The notes: generated by a model not told the origin, from the letters alone. A DNA stretch of 64,000 bases from Henricia sp. BOLD:AAB3569 (GCA_037783545.1 JBBELK010000298.1:2604001-2668000); one strand, 5' to 3'; positions 23,260 through 35,916 are shown, numbered from the stretch's first letter. A program made the numbers and translations.

Positions 23260-23840
23260 ATGTATGGGGCCTGTTTTCGCGACCCAGAAACATGTTTCCG
23301 ACGTAACTCCGCAATCAACCAATTATCAGCTTTGGTCGTCAGTACCTGAAGTTGTTCATTGGTTGAATATTAAGCCACTCTACAATGGCAAACACTTGCA
23401 AACTTTTTGTTTGCAAACATCACCAAACATGTATGTTTGCTGATGTTTTCTGTGTGCCTACATTTGCAAACAGAAGCAAACTTCTGGAACAATCGTGTGA
23501 TCACGATTGGCTGGCTCTAATCACATGACCTGAAACTGGTTCCTGATTGGTTCAGACATGAAACACGAGCAAACAAATGTTTGCCAATAGCAGCATGTCC
23601 AAACACGAGCAAACAGTTTGGTGAAGTTTGCTGTCGTTTGCTGATGTTTTATGTGCCGTCCACACCTGCAAACTTTTCTGAAAAACATGACAAAACTTGA
23701 AGTTTGGTCATGTTTTATGTGAAATGTTTGCCAGTGTAGACGAGGTTAGTAATCACGTCAGAAACATGTCTCTGGTTAATGGTCGAGAAAACTTGCCCCG
23801 GGTTTCATGGTCTTTTACCATGGAGAAATCAAAAGTTGGG
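23260..23840. mobile_element. Two nested palindromic elements
   Basis: Outer: TTTTCGCGACCCAGAAACATG ... CATGTCTCTGGTTAATGGTCGAGAAAAC, related to 34170-34345 (GTTTTCGCGACCATAATC ... GATCGCGAAAACAC). Inner (about 23376-23745): CACTCTACAATGGCAAACA ... TGTTTGCCAGTGTAGACG, with many GCAAAC / GTTTGC words. Outer and inner ends are approximate. Confidence 0.55.
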
Positions 23841-25394
23841 GGTGCGCCTTATACTCGCGTATAAGATGCATTGTGCCATCCGTCTACAGTTGGAGGTGCG
23901 CCTTATACATGGGGTTTTACGGGTACTATAGTAAATACTGACGTACGTAGAATGATTTTACAATTTTCGCAATAGTACATGACTTTTGTGTTAACTGGAA
24001 TACCAGCGATGGGTATGGACCGGGAAGCAGTCAAGGCGATGCATTGTCTTTCCTGGAGTAACAACATGGCCGACGCGTTGCATCAGAAACTAGTTTCTTT
24101 CGGGCAATCCTGCGGGAGCTAATTGGATGTTGTTTTAGTTTTTTATGTTAATTTGCAGTTTTTATATGTTTTTGTTTTGTTTTGTTGTTTTGGTTTTCTT
24201 TTATTATTTATTATGATCATTATCTGTCTGTAGTTCTGTGACATTAGGTGTATATCCCGGAAAATTAAATAAATACTAAATCAATTCTTGCATGGTCACC
24301 TTCTGGTATACCTACGCCCATTGTATAGAGGTCGGTGTGTAGGATACGCAATAAAATTAAACATGCTTATCGACCAATTAATGCCAAGTCACAAACCTAA
24401 ACACAGTTTGACAATTTTTACTTTCTAAAAGTCACGTTTGTTCGTTGTTTGCTCGTGCCAGTCCAAAGTTACAAATCGCTCATGATTGCAAACGGAACAC
24501 CATTACCAGGTTGATAACCGTTCCAGAGAGAAACATCGCCACTTTGCACACTGCCGCGCGTTTTATGCTTTTGCACGTTCGCTGCCGAATGTTTCGCGTA
24601 ACGGCGGCTTTGTGAAAAGCCATGTTTTATCTGTATCGGGCCTGATCAGTTTGGTCAAAGGCAAATGCCGCCGGTCACTCAGTGTGTTGTGAATTTTGGA
24701 CCGTATAAAACGTGTCATGGCTTAAAGTTATATTATACTTGATCGGAAAACTGTTACAAACGGCGTTATCTTCATGTGTGATTGAGGATGTCCGTGTGTG
24801 AGACAAAAACCAACCTGTGTATAAGTCAGCTCAGCACATGCATCTACGTTCCGACAAAACGATGAGCAATTGTGTTCACGCTTTTAGGAAAATGTTCAAA
24901 GCCACTGTCCTACTTAGGCTGGTTCCCTGGATACTGCCTGGAAAACGGAGCCGTAATACCACGGCGAGTCATTGCATTGGATATACCACTTCTATCTTTT
25001 CATTTGCTGAAATGTTTTCCCTTCAAATGGCTGGTTGCAATTTTGTGACATTGCAAGCCATTGATTAGGACCCACTTCTCTGTCACGCCAGGCAGATACT
25101 CAAGAGGAAAACAAAATCAAATTAGGAAATTTTCCAGATTTGGGGGGGGGGGGGGGGGAGGTGGTTTCTCGTCATGTATTGCGGCGACCACAGAATGTCT
25201 AGTTACAAAGGGGCGCCTCCTACTCTTTATTTGGCAACAGAAAATGAACTTCAGCCCACTGTTAATTTTCTAGAGTGCTGTTTTATTTGATTATGTTTTG
25301 ATGTATCGCCATTGCCGACTTCAAAAAAATTGGCAACAGAAGAGAAAACATGTTAAGATATATATACGTTATGTGAACAATTCTGAAAACTAGA

Positions 25395-25485
25395 CACTAT
25401 GAGCAACTAACAATGGAAATTGGGCACAAACCATTGTTATTAACAATGATGTGTGCCCAATTTCCATTGTTAGTTGCTCATAGTG
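25395..25485. repeat. 91-bp long hairpin
   Basis: CACTATGAGCAACTAACAAT and ATTGTTAGTTGCTCATAGTG are the ends of a 34-bp perfect inverted repeat, which continues imperfectly to a short loop near 25440. It is downstream of the GPCR stop codon (25896), in sequence that could be its 3' UTR. Confidence 0.85.
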
Positions 25486-25574
25486 AGAGCAGCACAACAC
25501 AGACTCGAAATGGTCTTAAAAATTTGAATTATATGATGTCCTCTTGTTATTATATAATCATTATTCATTAACTA

Positions 25575-25782
25575 CACTCTAAAAACAGGAACTGAAAATC
25601 AGTCAGTTTGACTAGATTTCCTAATCAGGATGACTAAAATCTTGTAAGGTCAAACAGATATTAGTTAAAAACAACTACCAGGCGGAGTCAGATTCACTGT
25701 TGTAACTATATTTATAGTCATTTATCAGTAACTAGGTTTTCAGAGTCCACTGGGTTTGACTAAGTGTTTTTACAGTGTATTG
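25575..25782. mobile_element. Short MITE-like element, ACACTCTAAAAAC ends
   Basis: ACACTCTAAAAACAG at the left and TTTTTACAGTGTATT at the right are imperfect inverted ends; interior words CAGTTTGACTA and GGGTTTGACTA repeat. No target duplication was established. Confidence 0.45.
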
Positions 25783-25895
25783 GGCATTCAGATTATTGAT
25801 TAAGATTTTTGTTTGTTTTTGCGGGTTTAGAGATGTACCTTTATGACCCTAAAGGTGTTGCTGTTTTTCTTGGCAAAATTACTTAGGATTTTCAG

Positions 25896-28800
25896 TCATT
25901 TTTCGAAAATCCCTTGGATGTATCCTGGGAGCTGTACGGTCGTTGAGGCAGCGTGGAAGTCTCCTCTGGTCTTTAAAGTTGTCCTGTTAAAAGGTTGAGA
26001 GTCCACGAAAGAAAGTGACTCTTTTTGTGGGGACTGCGGCATCGGACAGCAGGCAGTCTGTTCGGTGTCCTCGGACAGTGGTGGTCCACAGACGTCAGGT
26101 AACAGAGTTACTTCATCAATAAAAACCCTGCGCACTTTGACTATGTCCCCGAAAACTGGCTTCTTCTTGAAACACTTGGACACAGCAACCACTGAGCCGT
26201 CCTTATGCCCCGACAAGTTGGACTTATTTTGGGGAGAAAGTTGGTTTCTTGAAAGAGTGTGGTATTTTGTCTTGCAGTCATCGGGATGCTTCGCGAGAGA
26301 TTTCTGGGTGTCTGTTATCCTTTTTTCTGGGTAAGGGGTACATATATCGGGAATGTGCTGTCCTTGATTCTCTTCGCGGAGTTGCGAGATGGCGGTTATG
26401 TCAAGTAAGGGGAGCTGCCTTCGGCCGTCGTTTGGGTTGTTAATACTGTCAGAACCGCTGCGTCGGCGCGAGACTTTGCCACTGAACCGCCGCGCGTTGT
26501 GGGCGAGGGACTGCGACCAGGAGCATCGCTTGAGCAGCGGGGGAACCGCTCCTCTGGCCCCCAGGGCCGCTTCTCGTTCTTGGCGCCTTGTTGCTACGTT
26601 GGTTTCACTGGGACCTACGGAGTGTCTGATGGAAAACACCGACTGCTTTTTAAGGCTGATTTCATGGTTTATCTGCAAGACTAGCTGGCCAGAGGGACAC
26701 CCTCCCCGGCCCTCCTCACCGCAACCCTCGCCGAAAGATTTCTGGATTTGCTCTCTTGGTATCACGATCACCGCGTCGAGTTGGGTCTTCCTCTTGCGAC
26801 ACCAGCGGTAACACCTCGCCTTCCTCACCACCTCCAAGACCTTGGGATGTTTGGCGGTCAAGTAAGCCTTAAACTCCTGCCTGAGGGAGGTGTTCATAAA
26901 ACCGTACATGACGGGGTTTACCGAGGAGGCAGCGAACATCAGCACGGCAGAGGCGTTGCGACTCAGGTACTCAAACTCACTTAATTCAAAGAGCGAGAGG
27001 CAAGTCATGATGTAAAAAGGCGTCCAAATAAAAGCCGTGCTTGACACCACGAAAATAACCAGGCAACCCACCCGGACTTGCACCCGCATCTGCACCGTGT
27101 ACATGTGGCGACTACACCTGTCTTGGACCAAGAAGTTCTTCTTGAGATGCCTTCGCAGTGAGACGTAGAGGATGATGTAGCTTATGCAGATGACTGAGAG
27201 GGGTATTAAGTGGCCCAATATGCTGAAGGTGACTGCGGCTGGCATGCTCGTGTGGCCGTCCGAGATGGCGTAGGCTATGTAGGCCGGATGGTAGGTAAAC
27301 AGCTCGTGCTCGGTGTTGTCTGGATCAAAGTAGAAAGAAATTCATGAGGCATACATGCTCAAAGTGAGAACCGAATCAGTTTCTTTCCAAAACATAATGC
27401 TCAATAAAATTATTGTTCACATGCAAGAGCCCCATGACAACTCAAAGACGCCGAGAAATGTCCCTCTTCTGATGCTAACAATTGTGAGCTTTTGGGGATT
27501 TTTTTTAGAGCAGCACCTAATTATGGACTAAGTGTGGCTGAAAACTTTGCAAAACGTAAGCGTCAAGGTCGTGCTTGCCGAAGGATGCACGTTCAATAGC
27601 CCGAGTAAACGACTATCTGAACTAAGAAACCGTCCGCCATCTTACTTCAGAAAGACAATACTTTATATTTTTCTGACTCCGTTCCTACGTCAGAAACTTC
27701 ATTTCTTTTCTATATCTACCTCATGTAAAGACACCAAATAAAGGAATCATGACACAAATTTCATTGGTGAACATTTGGGATGGCTGCGGGCACGGAAAAT
27801 CGCCTGTTTATTCATCAAACCATTTAAGTCAAATTCTTATTACATTCTTACTGATTTAAATAGCATGACAAAAAGTTTGCTTCACTTATCAATTTATACA
27901 GGAACATGAACAAGGCTTTCGGTATCAGTCCATACAGCACGCTGCTGGTCCTCGGAGGCCACGAAAAACCCCCTTTTTTTTCATTTCTTTATCTTTTTAG
28001 GAGGAAACGTGGGTGCATCCTAGGATACCGAAAGAGGGTGCACTCCCTTTTTCCTTGCCATATACCTAATTAAATGCTTAAACACTGGAAATCTTGTGTC
28101 TGAATGGGCGGGCGGGTGGGCCCGGTTTCAATGCTCACACCGAGAAGAAAGATACAATGCGAATTGCGCTCCTTATATATGAAGGAGCATTGGTGCGTAA
28201 CAGAGCATTACGCAAGAGCTCAATTGAGCGCACCTGTCGTTATTGAACGCACCTGTCGTTCGATAACGAAAAGAAATTTCATATCTGTACTCGTACTACC
28301 TTTACACATGTAGTGTATAAGTTGAATAGATTGTATGGGTCGTATAGACCGGGAAACTGTCTAGGCAAAGCATTGTCTTGCCTGATGCTTTGCTCTTATT
28401 GGCCAACAGGCTAATTGTTTTGGTAATGTACTCAAACGTATGGATGTTACTTTCAATTCGATTTCTATGGTTGGAATTCATTTTGCATACATTAGTTGCT
28501 ACATGGCATAAGCCCCGACAAGCTTTTTGGCCTGCAAGAAACCTTTTGTTATTAAAGTATGCATGGAATTTGCATGATTTATTCATGTATTGCAAAAAGC
28601 TCCGTTGTTTTCTCCCATCTGCTGTTGTGTATTCTTCTATCGGTGGGCGTTTTTTTTGTGTGGTATGATCTCCTAAAGGAATCTGGTTGTTAAGATTAGC
28701 CGACTTAAGTAGTTGTCCTGTAGCCACCTATGAGGTTCTTCAGCATGGCCACGAAGCGCGAGAGAGCAGGAGGAAATGCTATTTTAGAAGTAGTAGGAAA

Positions 28801-31800
28801 ACCCAGAACCCAATCCAAATACTGACCCGGACGGGACTCAAACCAGGATCACAGACGTGAAAGGCGAGAAAAGTCAGTGGGAGAGATTTACCGTGATTTA
28901 AGAACGGCAGAAGGGGTGTCAGGCAGGACTGCAACCAGATGTAGGCGATGATCTTACAGGCAGCACTCGGTGGGAGCCGCTGCTGCAGCGTTTCGGGGAA
29001 TGTGATGGCCACGGTTCGAATCACGCTGATGGCCGATTGAGTCAGGAGTGAAGCGATGATCAGTGTTTGAAGCAGGTAGGCTGGTAGAAATGACAAAGGA
29101 AACGAGGATGATTGATATGACCGAGACAGAAGTCATTGGTTGCGGGCTTTGAGGCACATAGGCCAAGTAGACGGATTGATCACTTTCCATAGGCTTGGGT
29201 GTAATTTCAAGGTACACAGCCAATGATTTCTGACAATGTCACAGACGCGGAGTGTGGAACTTTACAGGAGCATGCCTAACGTAAATGTCGGCATAATCGC
29301 CAGGTCCGCGACCCTATTCATCAGCCATTGTTCGTCAATAGGGTAGAGATGCCGACATTTACGTTAGATTTTTCCAATAAAATGGATTTCGATAAAATAC
29401 CTATAAAAAAATATAAAACTGTCAATGAGAAGAAAAAACGAAATTCGCAATCTCCAATTTGGATGCCGCGGAAACAAATCATGCTGCATGCAATCACTGC
29501 ACTGCTTTATAGGCTAGGTCCTATAATAAATTAGTTTACAAAATGTTAGTGTTTTTTTAACGATATCCTTGAAAATGGATTGACGGCAAAAATTTCAGAA
29601 TGGTAATGAGAAAAATTTGACAAATGATAAGGTATCAAAATCTCAACACCCATGGGAAAAATTAAGGCCTCAAAAATGTGATTTGGACATGCTCCTTTAA
29701 AGTAAAATCTTACCCTTGGGGAGGATTTACACTGAGCCTTTTTCGCGCGTAAATTTGACGCGTTCGCTTTGAGCCCATATATCGCTATCGCTTCACGATA
29801 CTGGGGCTCCTGCTGGGGCCAAAGGTTTGGTTTTATTCAGTGCATGCATTGGGCCTATTCCTCTCCAGTCGTATAATAGACCTTAGTAGGTTAATTGGGT
29901 CTAAACCTCCGCTTGTAAATCTGAAAAGACCATTGCTAAAGCGTATAGGAAAACACAAATACGTTGACACGGATACTCAAAAATTCAGTTCAACTTTAAC
30001 TGCGGACTTTATTCAAATACCATCTATCACTCTTCTATATATGTACGTTCCTCGGTCGCCCCTCTCCCTACCCCGCCATCAATACCCAGAAATCATGTCG
30101 AATTAAATTTTTCCCTAAATGGATTGAAAGAATTCGTGGCAGCAAATGGGGGCGGAAATAAGCAGTGGTTCGCCAATAATTCAAGGCGTAGACTTGCCCA
30201 AGTCTGACCTCCCGTGCTCGGGCTGCAACGCGCAGCGCACTAGTACGCCCTCCGGTACGGTGGCCTGTATAATCTGTTTTCTTTTGTTTCCTCTGTCTCA
30301 GCTCAGAAAGTCTTCCGAGATATATACCCAGCACGATATGTGGCAGAGGGACACGCCCCTAACGTCCCTATACCTCAACACACTCTTCCCTTTTGTTAAC
30401 GCACCAATCCCCGCCCCCTAAAAACTAAAAGGAATTCCTTGGAAATTCCTTGGATGTTTGAGACACAATAGGGGAACAATGGTAGGGGGAGTCCGTTTGC
30501 CACATATCGTGCTGCATATGCCGAGATAGACGGAAGAAAAGAGATTTGAAGGCAGTCCAGAATGCGCGCTGCACGCACCGCACAGACCAAACACGGGAAC
30601 CGAAGTCAGACCTAGTATGGGCAAGTCTTGGCAAAACGCAAAAACGGCGTCTTCACAGCTATCTATACTAATATACAAAGTATGATTTTTTTTCATTAAA
30701 ACAAAGTAAATGCTTTAAAAATTCGTTGGAAGAAAAAATATCAAATTTGCTGAGAACCACAAACTGTATAATTATCTTTAATTTTGCAACATATAAACTT
30801 GTCAGCTTTCCAAACTCGGTTCATTATAAGACTGGTAGTTTTCCATCGCATGGTCGCATCCATGTCCTATCTCAGTCCGCGGTTTCCATTCGATGTTTGT
30901 AGTAGCTGATTTATTAACGAAATTGCAATTACCGGTTTCCACGCAATTTCATGATTAGGGAACGATATGGAATGAAATATTGATGACTTCTACGAAAAGT
31001 GATCAAAAAGCAGGCGATGGATATCTGCAGAGAGGGTGTATATTTTACATTGTCCCCCTTGTCAACCAAGTGATGGGGGAATGCATTTCATTTGAAATGT
31101 ACACATTTTTTTGTCAGTTCCATTTACATGAGCACGACTCCCTTTGTTCTATTGTCACTCTATCGTTATCATTCCGTTGTATCGTTGAATATATGATGTT
31201 AAATTTAGTGGTCTCATGCACAGGTCTCATGTTCGAACGAACTCCCCCTCCACATCACATCTGGAGCCTGGGGTCCGCTTATAGACACTTTCCACGGGCA
31301 GCCATGACGGGGGCAATCACATTGTCGCCGTGCATCATGCACGAGTATACGCACTTTGTGGATCTATTGTGACATTTAAATATGAAAACATGCCCCCTGT
31401 CATGGCCATCGGTGTAAAAGGTCTATTATTGTTTTTAGATGTAAATCGTGACGTCATTGTTTCTTTCCATGGAAGCTTAGGTTCTTGTTATGACGTCAGT
31501 ATGCCATTGCAAAAGGGAAAAACTAGCATGTCCTGGACCGTAAAACGTATTGCTCAACAGTACACATTATTTTTAAAAACATACCAACCTTATTTTTTTA
31601 CTTGCTTGTTACGTCTATCCTTGGGCGATTCTATTGTTTTTGGAGGCGATTCCGATTTCACTTAGGAATCGCGATTCTATTCAAAGTCGATTCCAGGTTT
31701 CGGATCAAGGCTATAATTAAAATACTAAATTCTGTCGGTCGCACATCCTGGCACTTTTGTGACCCTGTGTCATATGCCTTTGTATACGGGCATAACACCG

Positions 31801-32664
31801 CGAGTGGAGTGGAAACACATGCACATATACGTGTACGTGTTGCGTCGGCCTAGACAACAGCTTTGTTCCTTCGCTTGTCACCATGGGCACACCGTTGTTT
31901 TCACTACGGAAAGTGACGTTGCGGCGACCGACAGAATTGCACCAAACTTGAAGGAACACGCCCGGTTTTTCCCATTGTATTCCTGTATTTTAATGAGCCT
32001 GGATACGCCATTGCTTCCATTTTCAAAACAAAAGTTGGCAATAAAATTTAAAAATATGTCTTCCTATAAACGTGCTACAAAACACTACTAACTTTCTGGA
32101 ATGTTGGGTTCTTTTTTAAATCCCCAAGATATTGAGAATCGATCCCTCTTACGAGACGGAATCGCAATGCCGATTCCCAACTTGGAATCGATTTAAATCG
32201 ACACCAGGAAGGATTCGCCCAAGCCTTGTTTCGTCAAAGTTTGTTGTCGTTTAATTTTTATTTATTTAACATTTCCCCCTTTATATAGACTCACCGGCAC
32301 CTTTGCAGAGTTCGTCTGGTACCTGGACACTCCCGTTGCTAGCCGAGAAGAAAATGGATATCGGGATGCAGGTGAGTGACATAGTCAGGTCCACGATCAC
32401 CAAGTTGAGCATCAGTAGGTGCATGGTGGTGCCTGGACGCTTAGATTTGACCAACATCAGCCCGTTGAGCGAGTTAGAGGCGATTCCGAGGAAGAATATT
32501 AATCCGAGAAGAACCATGCGAAATGCTACCTTGGCCGGGGAGATAGCGAACGGAGCCCGGGTTGCGCCCGCTGCTGCTTGCCCGGTCCACGAAAGGTTGT
32601 TCGCGGTGTTTGTGAAGAGCTGGTCTAAAATTGGCGTTGTGGATTCTCTCAAACTGTGCTCCAT
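25896..32664 (-). CDS. Rhodopsin-family (class A) GPCR with long C-terminal tail, three exons
   Basis: Exons on the minus strand: 32295-32664 (ATG at 32664), 28892-29080, 25896-27319; phases 1 and 1 match; 660 residues. Exon 1 holds an N-terminus with an NLS glycosylation site, TM1 (about 50-75) and TM2 with NLVIVDL (Asp2.50). Exon 2 holds a Cys before TM3 (LCKG), TM3 and TM4 (Trp in AYIWLQS). Exon 3 starts in extracellular loop 2 and gives TM5, TM6 (IWTPF), TM7 (NPVMY, near residue 322) and a tail of about 330 residues rich in Ser, Lys and Arg. Oddities: the E/DRY position reads IRT, CWxP reads IWTP, and loop 2 has no Cys to pair with the Cys at TM3. Such receptors usually sense peptides or amines and signal through G proteins; the ligand cannot be called. 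A possible AATAAA lies on the minus strand at 25282-25287. Confidence 0.86.
27320..28891. other. GPCR second intron, no recognised element
   Basis: AT-rich sequence without a supported exon. About 28800-28865 has tRNA-B-box-like CGGGACTCAAACCAGGATC, possibly a SINE head. The intron also carries CGTATAGACCGGGAAACTGTC at 28342, a word recurring at 42410, 51920 and 61310 near receptor genes. Confidence 0.4.
29340..29700. repeat. Dispersed repeat with AAAGCAGTGCAGTGATTAC core, copy 3 (inverted)
   Basis: Reverse complement of the family: AATGGATTTCGATAAAATAC, GCAATCACTGCACTGCTTTA, CGATATCCTTGAAAAT, AAAATCTCAACACCCATGG, CATGCTCCTTTAAAG. Lies in the first intron of the GPCR gene. Confidence 0.7.
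30188..30630. mobile_element. Palindromic element with TAGACTTGCCCA ends, carrying a nested MITE
   Basis: TAGACTTGCCCAAGTCTGACC at the left, GTCAGACCTAGTATGGGCAAGTCT at the right. A second, uninterrupted copy is at 52608-52807 (TAGACTTGCCCAGGTCTGAC ... GTCAGACTTGGGCAAGTCTA). The nested element is 30319-30520. Confidence 0.75.
30319..30520. mobile_element. MITE, 'CAGCACGATATGTGGCA' family, copy 1 (nested)
   Basis: TATACCCAGCACGATATGTG and CACATATCGTGCTGCATATG form the ends; inside are AACACACTCTTCCC and GGAATTCCTTGGAAATTCC. Other copies: 39148-39317 and 58515-58671. Confidence 0.8.
31281..31432. mobile_element. MITE, 'GCCATGACAGGGGGCA' family, copy 1
   Basis: TATAGACACTTTCCACGGGC...CCATGACGGGGGCAATCACA at the left and GCCCCCTGTCATGGCC at the right. 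Copies also at 46755-46925 and 62238-62398. Confidence 0.75.
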
Positions 32665-33402
32665 ATTTAGTTGTGTAAACCTGTTTCGGGTCTGTGTAGT
32701 TTCCTCAAAAGGTGCTAGGTTTGTGTCAGATAATGGAAATATCTGGTATTTAGTTCTGAAGCTGATGTTAGTTACCCATAACCAATTCAGTTTAAAGCAA
32801 ACAAAACTGCGATGATGTAGTTTCTTCGATTCAATATTCTCTTAGTTTTTAACAGATTGAAACCAACATTAAGAATATACCAATCTAAGCCTCACGTCCA
32901 CCAAACTCGAACCACTTCCAAAACCACCAAAAGAGCATTAATAGTTCACAAACTGCAAAATGAGTTTAATACTGACATTACGTATTTTGTGTCGAACCGA
33001 ACAAATGCACTCGGGCTGTGTACGAAATTCTGGCGGCAAATTTCTGACCATTTCCCATACCAAAACCGTCCAAAAGGACCGACCGTAGGTTCTCCAGCCA
33101 CAAAAGAGCTAAACTCGAGCAGACACACGGTAGTAGTGATGATTCGAATTATCGTCTCTCGGATGAAAAAAGATCAAGAAAAGCTGTTATGTTCTTGTTA
33201 GACCTTATCCTAAAATCAAGACCCTCTTGCCAAAGATATTTTCGCCACGTCATCCACGCAAGCCGCATCGAGTTTCATTCCGTCCGCTCGATTACGGCTG
33301 GTCTGCCAATGCGCGCACGGAGCCCAAAACCTACACCAATATTAACTCGGCTAAAACCTATAGTAGACGAAAGCATCACAGAGTACATATACACACTTGA
33401 CT

Positions 33403-33647
33403 TAAAGGCCCAGTGTATCATTTGCAATGACCCCAAAAAGTAATCGACGAGTTTACAGGGGAAAAGTTCTGAAAGTAAAGATTGAATTAATAGCAACTAC
33501 CTAATAAAAGGTTTCCGCTCAAAATGATATAATTTTACCAGAAAATAATCCGTAAAGATTAAATTATTTAGATCGTTGGCAAACGATTTACTTATTTTTG
33601 GTTCGCATCTACGCGGAATATCTACAGATCATCTACAGGGCCTTTAA
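33403..33647. mobile_element. MITE-like element, 'TTAAAGGCCC' family, copy 2
   Basis: CTTAAAGGCCCAGTGTATC at one end and ATCTACAGGGCCTTTAA at the other, with interior sequence in reverse orientation to 5221-5761 (AAAAAGTAATCGACGAGTTT, AAAGGTTTCCGCTC). Confidence 0.65.
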
Positions 33648-34782
33648 TTGTCGCTCATTCTTTCTGCGTAAAAAATGAACCAGGGTTAATGTACAACAAA
33701 ACGAGTTTGCGAAAGCCTATACGAGATCATCAGATTAATGTAGTGGCTTGGTAATCAAGTCTGTTGTGCTTGTACGCGGACTGGGTTCCGACGATCAAAA
33801 TCGGCCGGCTCGCATTGGCTTCTCGACCGGGAGAAAATCACCTCTCGTCCGGCTACCATGCGAGCTCAAAGTTCAACAATGATCAGACTTTTTTTTACCG
33901 AGCGTTGCCGCGGAAACGGAGTGTCACTGATCCTGAGCGTCGGCTCGCCCTTTTAGATGACCACTTTCGGCTATTTATTTCATTACAGTTAACAACACAG
34001 GATTTGTTTGTTTCCGCTTGTGTAAAATGGACACTCTGATAAATTTACCCACAAATGTAGTGACACTTAGTTTAAAAGGCATAAACACTTAAAATACAGT
34101 GTAACTGTGTATATTAAATAATTTTAAACTTTCTTGTTTTTTCCGAAGGTGCGTCAACTATATTATAAAACCGGGGCGTGTTTTCGCGACCATAATCAAA
34201 AATATGTTTCTGACTTAATTACTGGTAAAACCAATTGACAACTTCGGTATAGCCGACGATCAAAGTCGGTCACTCACTGCATGGATGAATCCGCATTTAC
34301 GCCAGGGACATGTTTTGGTCGTGATCGCGAAAACACAGCCATTTGCTCAATTTAAAGTTTACTTCTGTCATTAGACTTGACATTTTCCCGAAAAGGGGAA
34401 AATACAGGGTGATTCGTACATTTTAAAGAACGGATATTTAGATACTTAGATGAAGCTTTTCGGCAATTTCGAAACCCTTTTGTCATTGGACGTATAACCC
34501 TTTCGGACGCGCATATCGTTTACCCTTATATTAGCGTACAATACAGGTTTCATAAAAGCCAGTCAGTCTGGGCTAAGCGCTACATGGTAAATGGCACTGA
34601 GTTAATACAAACGGACAAACAAAGCTCCAGATAAACTGGAGGGCATTTATTTTTATACAAATTTTTATACAAATTAAATTGTAAACTTTAGTTTGAACGT
34701 TTCGTGATTATAAAAACAAAAATAAAAACACATTTTCTGTCCAACTATGTAAAGACTATTAAAATTAATATAAAACGTTATT

Positions 34783-35082
34783 TAAAGGCAGTATACTTGT
34801 TTGGTAAACTGTTAAAAACGGCATGATTTCCACTGGTAATTGAAAGCATAGGTCGAGAAAACTACCTTGTAGAAATTCAACCATGCACATAGATGCAGTA
34901 AAAAACCTGAAAAAAGGTACGGTTTTTGTGCATGAATGAATGGCTCTAAAGATCGCCTATACAGGCGATCTTTGGAGATTAAAATAATTTTGTCATTTTT
35001 CTCATGAATGGGGGCAATTCAGACGAAATACTTTTACAGGATGATTACTACCATTACCATCTTGATAACAAGTAAGCTTAAA
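34783..35082. mobile_element. MITE, 'TTTAAAGGCAGTATACT' family, copy 1
   Basis: TTTAAAGGCAGTATACTTGT, GGCATGATTTCCACTGGTAA, CATAGATGCAGTA and TTACCATCTTGATAACAAGT follow in the same order at 62419-62718. A GATCGCCTATACAGGCGATC palindrome is inside. Confidence 0.75.
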
Positions 35083-35480
35083 GATAAAACTGTTACAAAT
35101 AGTTTTATCCCCCTGTGTGATTGAAGATATGCATGATTAAAACCAACCTGAGCAAAAACCAGCTCCGCACTTTTTTACCGCAAAAACTCCTAACTTTTGA
35201 GAAAACAGTCAAAAATAAGTTTGCAGTTATTTCGCCCCAAAACCACTTCGCCCTCAACCATTTCGCCCTGAACCACGGCCTGTGCACGAAGTGGTCTTGG
35301 GACGAAGTGGTTTTGGGCGAAATGGTTTTGGGGCGAATTGAATTTTCGTCTCATGAGACGAAAACTAATTGTTTTACTCATTTCTCAAAGACTATAGCAC
35401 TTCAGACAAAACAATTTCAGGGGAAGTTTTCTACGGTCATCTTGTTTATATTGTGTAAGTTAGGCGTAAATCTGTGAATA
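35083..35480. mobile_element. Element with scrambled TTCGCCCCAAAACCACTTCG core, copy 1
   Basis: Starts AAAACTGTTACAAATAGTTT, ends near ATTGTGTAAGTTAGGCGTAA. The core is a run of 12-16 bp units on both strands (ATTTCGCCCCAAAACC, ACTTCGCCC, GAAGTGGTTTTGGG) followed by CGTCTCATGAGACG. Copies at 47707-48203 and 63358-63680. Confidence 0.8.
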
Positions 35481-35780
35481 TTTCTGATTTCTACTGTTAG
35501 TAGGCGTGAGTCAAGTCAGATTTTACATATTTCACGGCGTGTTGGAGTCGGGGAATTAAGCGTTGAACTCTGACGTCATCCATGCAACTGTTGCACGTTG
35601 ACGTCATCTTCCCTATCAAAATGTTATTATGACGCCGCACATAGCCGCATTGGCTGCAAAGTTTATCATTAAAATTAATTGTTGCCGGTGTTAAAAACAA
35701 GTGTCCAGGATTCCCATAAGGGTTTATGCATCGGGCAACACGTATAGGTAAAATTTTTTAAAATCAATTTTATCGGTAAT

Positions 35781-35916
35781 GGACCTGAAACACATTGACG
35801 TCACGGTTTGTTTACATACGTGTTTTCCTATGACCATATGTCGTCTGGTGCCCTGAGACTCCTCCATAGATTTGCGGGCATGTAAACAGACCATGACGTC
35901 ATTATGTGTCAGGTCT
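35781..35916. mobile_element. MITE, 'GGACCTGAAACA...TGTTTACAT' family, empty site
   Basis: GGACCTGAAACACATTGACG pairs with the right end GACGTCATTATGTGTCAGGTC; ACGGTTTGTTTACATACGTG pairs with GCATGTAAACAGACC. The centre reads CTATGACCATATGTCGTCTGG, intact here and split in the copy at 58459. It lies just downstream of the receptor A stop codon (35943). Confidence 0.8.

Larger units (their letters stand above)
21037..25895. other. Intergenic DNA between the CENPJ-like gene and the GPCR gene, MITE-rich
   Basis: The two genes converge here (plus then minus strand). The interval holds the MITE at 21764-22004, the nested GC-rich element at 22065-22823, palindromic elements at about 23260-23840, a poly-G tract at 25142-25160, a long hairpin at 25395-25485 and a MITE at about 25575-25782. 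No gene is seen. Confidence 0.6.
29081..32294. other. GPCR first intron, filled with repeats
   Basis: Holds the inverted repeat copy at 29340-29700, the nested palindromes at 30188-30630, and the MITE at 31281-31432. No coding exon is supported. Confidence 0.55.

Noticed and set aside
26065..26984. Several plus-strand ORFs of 60-140 residues
   Set aside because: All lie antisense to the third GPCR exon, whose minus-strand frame holds TM5-TM7.
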